From NCBI GenBank assembly GCA_030533445.1, contig CM060080.1:6614052-6678051 (forward strand): DNA of 64,000 nt, written 5' to 3'. The notes under the pieces are model-generated. The model did no database searches and was not told the origin of the DNA. It was given only the letters and a program-made list of their open reading frames with translations. The stretch is from Cyprinodon diabolis. Its lineage: Eukaryota; Chordata; Actinopteri; Cyprinodontiformes; Cyprinodontidae. This document shows, one piece after another, positions 57,335 through 64,000 of this stretch; position 1 is the first letter of the stretch; every line of letters starts with the position of its first letter. The position numbers were made by a program, and so were the translations under genes.

Positions 57335-57740
57335 TTAATATATTTCTTAGCGCCAATTCGCAACACATGTCATCTCAAGGCACTTCACAGTTCACCAGAT
57401 CATCCAGTGAGATTGATTCAAAATTTTCCCTCTAAGGAAAACCAGTTGATTGCATCGACTCATTGACTTGGAGGCAATCCCTCACACTAAGCATGCTTGT
57501 AGCGACAGTGGAGAGAAAAAAAACTCCTTTTAAACAGGAAGAAGCCTCCAGCAGAACCAGGCTCAGTGTGAGCGACCTTCTGTCGAGGCTGGCTGGGGTT
57601 TAAGGAGACAGAAGCAGTCATGCAAAAAGAAGCAAAGATACAAAAGGCAACTGTCAACTAGCGCCACCTCCAGGAAACACACAGCCAGGCAGACGAGCTC
57701 CGAGCCAGCTCCCATGTCAGATGAAAGAGCGCACATCCAG
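57335..57740 (-). repeat. LINE 3' tail, longer copy
   Basis: Same family as 52262-52492 but extended by GTGAGCGACCTTCTGTCGAGG and AAGGAGACAGAAGCAGTC. On the sense strand this is 3'-untranslated LINE sequence. The open frame at 57563-57748 is incidental. Confidence 0.7.
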
Positions 57741-58154
57741 CCTGTCACTCAGTATCCTACAAAAATTGCCAAAAACCAATAGTTTTTAGTTTTAGATCTA
57801 TCTGCACTCTTAGTGCAAACGCTTCTACATGTCTATCTTCACCGTTTTCAACATCAAGGTAATAAAGGACCCAGAGAAGAGCTGGATGGTGCTCCATGAG
57901 GTTTCCACAAACATCAAACTTGCAAGCCCACCTATTATCACTGTCAAGGCTGATTCTGAAACTGCACACAGTTTGTCCAGCAAATTGTGGCCAACATATA
58001 ATCCAGACAGAAATCAATGCAATCTCTGCATCAGTGGCAGTAGCATGATGCCTCCAGCTCAGCTTTCACAGTGACAACAATTACCAGATTGAGACAATGT
58101 TCGTTCCACTAAACATTGTCCTTGCATATGTCTACTCCTCAAAATTGAGGAGTG
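57741..58154. other. Unrecognised; overlapping frames
   Basis: A plus frame at 57829-58074 (81 codons) and a minus frame at 57757-58017 (86 codons) overlap. Neither matches a family I know. Confidence 0.3.
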
Positions 58155-58322
58155 TAAGCCTAGTTGTTAGAGCAGAGCACTTGTGCTCTGACAAGGCTTC
58201 AAATATCCGGTTCGATTCCCACAGCCTACACTCTGGGTTTCCAAGCAAAACCCTTAACCCCCTGAATGCTTCCCAGACGCCACACAATGGTGGCCCGCTT
58301 TGACAGTTTAAGGCACAAGTGT
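58155..58322 (+). repeat. tRNA-derived SINE (family S2)
   Basis: AAGCCTAGTTGTTAGAGCAG (box A-like) and ATATCCGGTTCGATTCCCAC (perfect box-B core GGTTCGATTCC), then TCCAAGCAAAACCCTTAACC and CGCCACACAATGGTGGCC. Confidence 0.78.
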
Positions 58323-59089
58323 CTTGATTAGAACATTCTTTTTGCGTATAATAGCAAAACATGTCCTATTTTGTTCTATTTATTCCATATACAGACCGTT
58401 TTATTTGGTGATGAAGGATCTGGCATTTTGACTGTAGTTTTAGGTGTTAAGCTCTAGCAGGATTCTGATGACAAAATTGCATCCGCATACATTGGAAATC
58501 AGATTTTCAGTTTTAGTTATGTTAAGTTCAAGTAAAAAATTGGACGGTCCGCCAGGTAGCCAATAAGATCAGACATTTCTTCATCAAGCAGTGAAAGACA
58601 TATTTTCTAACAGGTCTTCTACCTAGTTTCATTTGAGGAAAGATTTTTTTCCCCCAAAAAATAATCAAGAAACAAAATGAACTCCTCTTCACTGTTACAT
58701 TTAGAAAAGCTTGACAAACTGGCCTTGTGAGGCATTTGGCGATGCTACATCAGTTAGGCAGATGCTTTTGGACCTTTTCGGTTTTGTCCTGCATCCTTGA
58801 GACAGGGATTTGTGGAACAAATGCCTGCCATGACAGTACACATCCACCCCCTGTAGTGACTAACATTCTTGGAACCACTGCTGCACCTAAATTGCTTATA
58901 ACAGAAAACAAAACTCCTCTGATACAGAAAAAAACATAGAAAAAAATAAAACAAAAAAATTGCTTCTCCCTCGTGAAATTTTCTGTGCAGACATGTTTTT
59001 AAGATATTGCCTTTTTGATAATGACTGAGCTTCTGTTTTTCTGTTTCAGGACGACAAACAAAAATGTTCAGTCATGAACTGTATGAGAA
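58323..59089. other. Unrecognised stretch
   Basis: No features recognised. Confidence 0.35.
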
Positions 59090-59295
59090 GGAATTGAATC
59101 GCCCTTTCAGCTAATGCACTGCTGTCTTTATCTCCCGCCCATTTCCACTGGCCTTCTATTAGGGATATAAACCTGTCTCGATGACAGGGAGTTCCCTCCT
59201 GGGAGCTGAGATCACAGATGCTCTGCTGATGGGATGTCCAGTTAGTGTACACGCACATTAGCCTTTTTCCAGACACATTTGGTAACCCACACAAT
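59090..59295. other. Candidate conserved non-coding element
   Basis: Complex unique sequence: CAGCTAATGCACTGCTGTC, TTATCTCCCGCCCATTTCC and TAAACCTGTCTCGATGACAG. No repeat ends and no coding domain. It has TAAT, GATA-like (TTATCT) and TGACAG words often seen in enhancers. It was selected by texture only. Confidence 0.28.
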
Positions 59296-60129
59296 TTGAC
59301 CATCATGTCTTCATTCAAGGACAAGCATCATACAGACACACACACATATACACACACCCCTACTCAGGCATACAGACAGGTCCATCTGGCCAAAAGAGGT
59401 GGCAATGTGTCTCTGGGTCAGCCACGAGGCTGGCTCTGTTTATTAGAGCCTTCAGAGTGTCTGCCAGGTCTTACCGTGATTAAGAACTCAGCTTTCCTCT
59501 CATGCACTGAATATGTGTTGTGTGGGGTGGAAAAGGGGAAAGCAACTGAAGGGAAGAGATAATAAAATGCCAAGATTTCAACAAGGCAGTATAAGCTTGA
59601 AAAAAAATATATAATTCTCAGCTGAAGGCAACTAGAACTCTTGCAGAAGTTTTATCCTACAACATATATAATGTACTTGCATTGATAAGTACGTACAGTA
59701 TTAAATATATGTCTTTATGTGTGTGCGTAGTTGGGGTGTTGGAAAAAATAAATTTGCCGATATATCGTGATTTTCTGCTGCCAGATATAATATTGATCTT
59801 TCAGTTACTAATATTCATTTTTTTATAAAAATAAAAAAAACATTTTCTCTCTCTGTACCGCCAGCCTGGCTGTGCGACGCAGCGCCATATCCATAGTTGA
59901 GTCATAGTGGAAGATGTTGACTGACTGAAAATAATCTTTCACCTAAACAGGATTTTCTTTCGGTCGGTTAAAATTACAGCAAACTGTAATTGGAATTATT
60001 ACTTTTTTTTTTTAAACCATATAGGTCGTTTTTTTTTCTCAGCACATTCCAAGTCAAATGCAAATAAACACCCAACCATTGTTTTTTGTTAGGGCCAGAG
60101 TTCTAAAGAAAATTAAAAAGAGAGATGAT
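59296..60129. other. Unrecognised stretch
   Basis: An ACACAC-rich patch lies at 59335-59360. ATTTGCCGATATATCGTGAT near 59750 resembles an end of a hAT family but has no partner. Confidence 0.3.
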
Positions 60130-60600
60130 ATGTATATTAGGAATGGAACGGTTTATGAAAACCGTCCGAACCGTTTGGTTCGACTGTCTCTGTTCGATTC
60201 GCGTGTGCTGCGTTCGGTTCATGCGCTGCTTCTTTTTCTCATAGGGGAAGCGTGTACACTCCAGAGCAGATGGTGGCGGTACTGCGACCAAAGCCAACCA
60301 CCAGTAGTAAACAAGAAGAAGAAGAAGCGAAGCAGCGTAGCCGGGTGTAGCAGAAAAAAAATCAGTTGTTGTGGAGAATTGTGTGGGTATGGCGAGTGGG
60401 AAAGAACAGGAGTTGGAAGACGCGCCAGCAGCACTTTATAGGTCTGCTGTATGGGACCACTTTGCATTTAGAGTGACCTACGATGACGGCGGAAAGAAAG
60501 TTGTGGATAAAAGTGCAACATATACCGAACCGAAAACCGTGACCACGAAACCGTGAACCGAACCGTGGATTTTGTAAACCGTTCCACCCCTAATCTATAT
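60130..60600 (+). mobile_element. hAT-like element with BED-finger exon
   Basis: The element 60138-60592 has ends TAGGAATGGAACGGTTTA and, inverted, TAGGGGTGGAACGGTTTAC. Flanks ATGTATAT and ATCTATAT agree at 7 of 8. AACCG words crowd both ends. A ZBED-like N-terminus is encoded inside. The length is 455 bp. Confidence 0.78.
60389..60556 (+). pseudogene. ZBED/hAT-type BED-finger N-terminal fragment
   Basis: ATG at 60389 opens MASGKEQELEDA, then SAVWDHFAFRVTYDD (residues about 19-33) and KKVVDKSATY. The VW-x-HF start and the following aromatic residues are those of the BED finger of hAT transposases and ZBED proteins. The Cys-Cys-His ligands that should follow are replaced by the terminal repeat (reading PKTVTTKP and a stop). 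It is truncated and inactive. Confidence 0.65.
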
Positions 60601-60603
60601 ATA

Positions 60604-60915
60604 TTCTATTCTCTTCATTGGCTTCCTGTTAAATCCAGAATAGAGTTTAAAATCCTCCTTCTAAAATATAAAGCCTTAAATGGCCAAGCTCCATCTTACA
60701 TCTGAGATCTGATTGTTCCTTATGTTTCGCTCTCACTCTGCAGATTTACTAGTAGTTTCTAGAATTTCTAAAAGTATTAGTAGTATGGGAGGCAGATCTT
60801 TCAGTTATCAGGCTCCTCTCCTGTGGAACCACCTACCAGTTTTAGACCATGAGGCAGACACTTTGTCTACTTTAAGGGTGAGCTTAAAACTTTCCTTTTT
60901 GACAAAGCGTTAAAG
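60604..60915 (+). mobile_element. LINE ORF2 C-terminal piece
   Basis: The plus strand reads HWLPVKSRIEFKILLLKYKA and LNGQAPSYI, then a stop and shifted frames (YQAPLLWNHLP, LSTLRVSLKLSFL). This is the post-RT tail of an L2/Rex-like LINE. Its 3' untranslated part resumes at 61795 after an insertion. Confidence 0.72.
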
Positions 60916-61794
60916 ATAAAGATAGGCTCTGTGTAAGCACCCTGATGCTCTATCTCTCCGGTTATTTTCCTTGAAAAGAGATCTCTCGGGACAAACTCTT
61001 TAAATAACACTTCATAACTTATATGTATTAAATAACCAGAACACATGACAACAGATTTTGATAGAAATTGTAATCTTACTCAGATCAGAGAAATTGCTTT
61101 TAGTTTACAGAATGGCAGCTGCTCACCTCTGGGCTCACCTCTCAGCAAGGGGCCCCGATTAACAGTTAAAAATTTTAAACATCTGTCAGGTTTATTCAAA
61201 GATGATTATAAAATTAATGTGTGCTTATAAAACATTTGTGCGAGGGGATGCTCCACTCCTGTCTCATGATTCAGTCAGGAGACCATCCTGCCTTGTCATT
61301 CTGATTGAGCATTCTGTCTTCATGAACTGATCAATTGTTCTGTCAGAACAATACTCTGTAACCATGCATCATGTTCTGTTAATAAAATGCTCTGCGGAGG
61401 AGGTCCAGTGAGAGACAGTGTGTTTGAGCCTGGGGTTCAACTGTCTCTCCTTCCTGCAGGAATTGTATCCAGAAATTGTGTATTTCAGTTCTTCTTAAGA
61501 AAAAACCTACATTTTATGAACCCGACAACATCTCCAGTCTGCCACATCATCATATTTTACATTAGCAGATGATTAGACATCCATGGCTCCAGCCTTATCA
61601 AAATAGGACACCACTCTCATTCCATTTCCAAATCTTTGCCACGTACAAAATGAAGATTATAACTGTATATCCAGACAGAGGAATTGTCCTAATTAGATTA
61701 AAACGTCAGTTCTGACGCACAACAGGCAGCCAATACCAAGGTGTAAAAAACTCACACATCTTCAATGATAATAATCCTAACAAAACTTTATAAT
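60916..61794. mobile_element. Insert within LINE, LTR-like with R3
   Basis: The LINE is interrupted after TTTTTGACAAAGCG and resumes at ATAATTAGGGTGGCTTAGG. The insert has an AATAAA at 61381-61386 followed by a GAGAGACAGTGTGTTTGAG and CTGTCTCTCCTTCCTGC region that resembles LTR R-U5. Its right part is repeat R3 (61585-61697). The ends were not resolved; the LTR call is tentative. Confidence 0.35.
61585..61697 (+). repeat. Dispersed repeat R3, copy b
   Basis: GGCTCCAGCCTTATCAAAAT to AATTGTCCTAATTA matches the complement of 27708-27840. Confidence 0.55.
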
Positions 61795-62285
61795 TAGGGT
61801 GGCTTAGGTTATCCTGAACTATCTCTATAGTTATGCTGCTATAGGCTTAGCCTGCTGGAGGACATAGGGACCCTTTTTCATCATTCTGGCTCGGAGCTCA
61901 TTTGCCTGGCTATTTGTTTCCTGGACGGGCCGCCTGTGGAGCTGGTGGACGTTTCCCTTTTATAGCTCTTCTTCTTTCTGTATCTCTGCCTCTGTCTCCT
62001 TGAACCCCAGTCGGCCTCAGTAGATAGCTGCTCACGCTGAGTCTGGTTCTGCTGGGGGTTTCTTCCTGTAAAAAGGGAGTTTTTCCTCTTCCCTGTTGCT
62101 ACAAGCATGCTTGTGTGATGGATTGCCTTTGAGTCGATGAGTCAATGCAATCAACTGGCTTTCTTAGAAATTTTAATCAATTTGACTGTATAATCTGGTT
62201 GAACATCTCTTTAAATCCCTTGAGAGGGCATTTTTTATGAATTGGCGCTATGTAATTAAACAGAATTTATTTGAATTAAATTTTA
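61795..62285 (+). repeat. LINE 3' untranslated tail
   Basis: TATGCTGCTATAGGCTTAGC, GGTTCTGCTGGGGGTTTCTT, ACAAGCATGCTTGTGTGATG and TGAATTGGCGCTATGTAATT in the usual order for this fish LINE. It is the longest and only plus-strand copy here. Confidence 0.75.
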
Positions 62286-62861
62286 TATTGTGTGGGCGAG
62301 CAGAGAGAGGAACAGAGGAGGGTTTTAGTAAGAGTTCAGTTTGTGGTAGAGGACCCAAGACAAGGAGTAAGAGCAGGCTGGTCTCAGAGGTTTTGAGGTC
62401 TCCTGGCCTCTAGTGTATTTAAAAGCAGGGATAGAGACAGCTGCTGAAAACTCTGGAGCTACAAGAATCTACAGTTGAAATAGTTCCAGAATATCAGGCT
62501 CACAGAATTTGTAGGCTTGAAATGAATACAGTGTTCTTTTCCTCTGAGGATTACTGCAAAAGAAGCATAGTTACAAAGATAGACGATAGAGATGGAGAAT
62601 CTTCAGTGTGTTTGTACTTTGACTGTCAGAAATAAAAATAGTTGAGACATTAACTATGATTTGAATAAGTTCCAGTCACAGTAGCAATGCCATCTCTCCT
62701 ATGTAAGCCTAGGCGGAAGTTCAACTGTAAGCCTAGGCGGACGTTCAACTGAAGAAACTCTTTGCTTTCCTTCATCCACCTGCGATACAGCCAATCAGCT
62801 TTGAACCACACCTGTGGCTGACCTTCCACTTGTTGGTATGGGCCGTCTTTAGGGGCCTTTA
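62286..62861. other. Unrecognised, with a 24-bp tandem pair
   Basis: At 62702-62725 and 62726-62749 the unit TGTAAGCCTAGGCGGA(A/C)GTTCAAC is repeated with one change. Otherwise nothing was recognised. Confidence 0.5.
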
Positions 62862-63000
62862 GAGACTTTGTGTGTCTCTGTGTTGCCCTGCAACAGATTG
62901 GCGACCTGTCCAGGCCGTACCTTGCCTCTCGCCTATAGACTGCTGGAGATAGGCCTCACCGTGACCCTGATGGAATTAGCGGGAGGAGATGGATGGACAT
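62862..63000 (+). repeat. SINE-like repeat S3, 3' portion
   Basis: GTGTTGCCCTGCAACAGATT, GGCGACCTGTCCAGGCCG, CTGCTGGAGATAGGCC and AGGAGATGGATGGACA. Confidence 0.75.
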
Positions 63001-64000
63001 ATTGTTTGATTTCACACATATCCTTTGGACTCTTTTCACCATTCATTCATTGCTTATGCTTTTCCATGTCATGCCTGTCTTTCTCAAGCCTCTTGAGGCT
63101 CTTGTCTGCTCGGATTTGATTATTATTGACACAGTGAACAGCAACAATAACAACAACAGGAGGGGAATTTGCTGCAGACAGGAGATTTTTTGGAAAGCTC
63201 GTGGTGTAAGAAGGCTTGAGAGAGAGCATGCTGTGAACCACATCTAACATCTATTATTCAGCTTTCTGCTGCTTTATACAAACAGGATTTCTGTCAGAGC
63301 GGGGCACATACAAACACACACAGAGCGCTGACGGCAGTAGAAAGGCAGGTGTGTGAAGTGTGTGAAGACCTGATGAGAAGACACGTTCCACTCACACTGA
63401 TTGGCAGGCTGATAAACATGTAGATATATAATATATTTCAGTTTCTTGCTGTGATATGAACCTTATTTTCTGCCAGAAGTTATCGGCTTCCAGGGGACAC
63501 GCTGCAGGCCAGAGATAGTTGGACAACAATCACATTTAGGTGGACGTACAATTAGTTAATTCTCAAAGCACAAAATTTGACATTAGAGCAAATGTGTCTC
63601 TTGAAACAAGATTTTTAAAAAGTCTGTGTTTTGCATGGTCCAATATTTTTTCACAAACCTAAAAAAATAATGTACCAGATTAATAATGGAGAAACTATTA
63701 GTCAGCTGGATATTTTTTAATATATAAAAAATATCTGTTTTCTGGGAATGTGTTTATTTACAAGCAACTATGCAAATTAACAGACATCCAGAAAAAGTAC
63801 ACAATATTTTATTATTTTTCATGTGAATCCCAGATTGTTCATTTTTTTTCTTTTCTAAAAAGTGCTTTAAATCAGTCCTACATGTCTTTATCCATATTAG
63901 GTCAGATCCGGACGTTTGAAAAAGGAGGCAGGAAAACAGAATAAAGCCTTAGCCTCGCCGGCTTCAGTTAGCCAAACCTTCTTGCTAAACCAGGTCCTGG
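63001..64000. other. Unrecognised right end
   Basis: No gene or element recognised. A short AACAATAACAACAACA run lies near 63141. Confidence 0.35.

Noticed and set aside
61035..61540. A bounded solo LTR
   Set aside because: A polyadenylation signal and U5-like text are visible, but no TG...CA ends with matching duplications could be found.
1..64000. CRISPR array, rRNA, bacterial operon or phage
   Set aside because: No regularly spaced repeats, ribosomal RNA motifs or dense collinear ORFs anywhere; all content is of vertebrate type.

Overview
The window reads as intergenic or deep-intronic DNA from a ray-finned fish, probably a percomorph or cyprinodontiform. The DNA is AT-rich and full of (TA)n and (CA)n tracts. 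The recognisable content is fish-type mobile DNA: tRNA-derived SINEs, 3' pieces of non-LTR retrotransposons, short hAT-like, TTAA-type and TA-type DNA transposons, and an LTR. There is no complete host gene, no bacterial-style gene organisation, no rRNA or canonical tRNA gene and no CRISPR array. Nearly every open frame is short and arises from transposon remnants or low-complexity DNA. The one host-coding candidate is a 99-nt exon-like block at 43096-43194.

Layout. 1-4.7 kb: a TA-type foldback element, a SINE, the first copy of the helicase-exon element, a hAT-like element and a LINE tail. 4.9-7.2 kb: a hAT-like element carrying a nested solo LTR. 7.2-14.8 kb: mostly unrecognised DNA with two GC-richer blocks that may be conserved non-coding elements. 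14.9-16.5 kb: helicase-exon copy 2 beside a disrupted repeat called R2 here. 19.5-31 kb: SINEs, a 1.2-kb DNA element, helicase-exon copies 3 and 4, a 1.1-kb TTACCGTAAATCC element and hAT elements. 33.8-39.3 kb: deeply nested transposons. 40.5-45 kb: a large nested hAT, the candidate exon, a TTAA element and a hAT with a perfect 8-bp duplication. 45.8-47.6 kb: a LINE with an internal deletion. 48.7-62.3 kb: further hAT, TTAA, LTR and LINE pieces. The end holds a SINE tail and otherwise nothing recognised.

The most striking content is a 0.5-kb element present in four copies at 1.25, 14.9, 23.1 and 30.3 kb. Three copies are flanked by 9-bp target duplications with the same element ends (TAGCC...GGTTA). 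Each carries what looks like the promoter-proximal region and first exon of a RecQ-type SF2 helicase: a Q-motif-like segment and a Walker A, after which the frame closes. Several other short elements also keep only an N-terminal exon: BED-type fingers in two hAT-like elements, a THAP domain in a TTAA element, a PIF/Harbinger N-terminus, and one shared unknown segment found in two unrelated element families. A recurrent theme is therefore 'first-exon-bearing' non-autonomous transposons. Element ends and duplications were read directly from the sequence. Superfamily names rest on known family hallmarks. Host-gene capture is inference.
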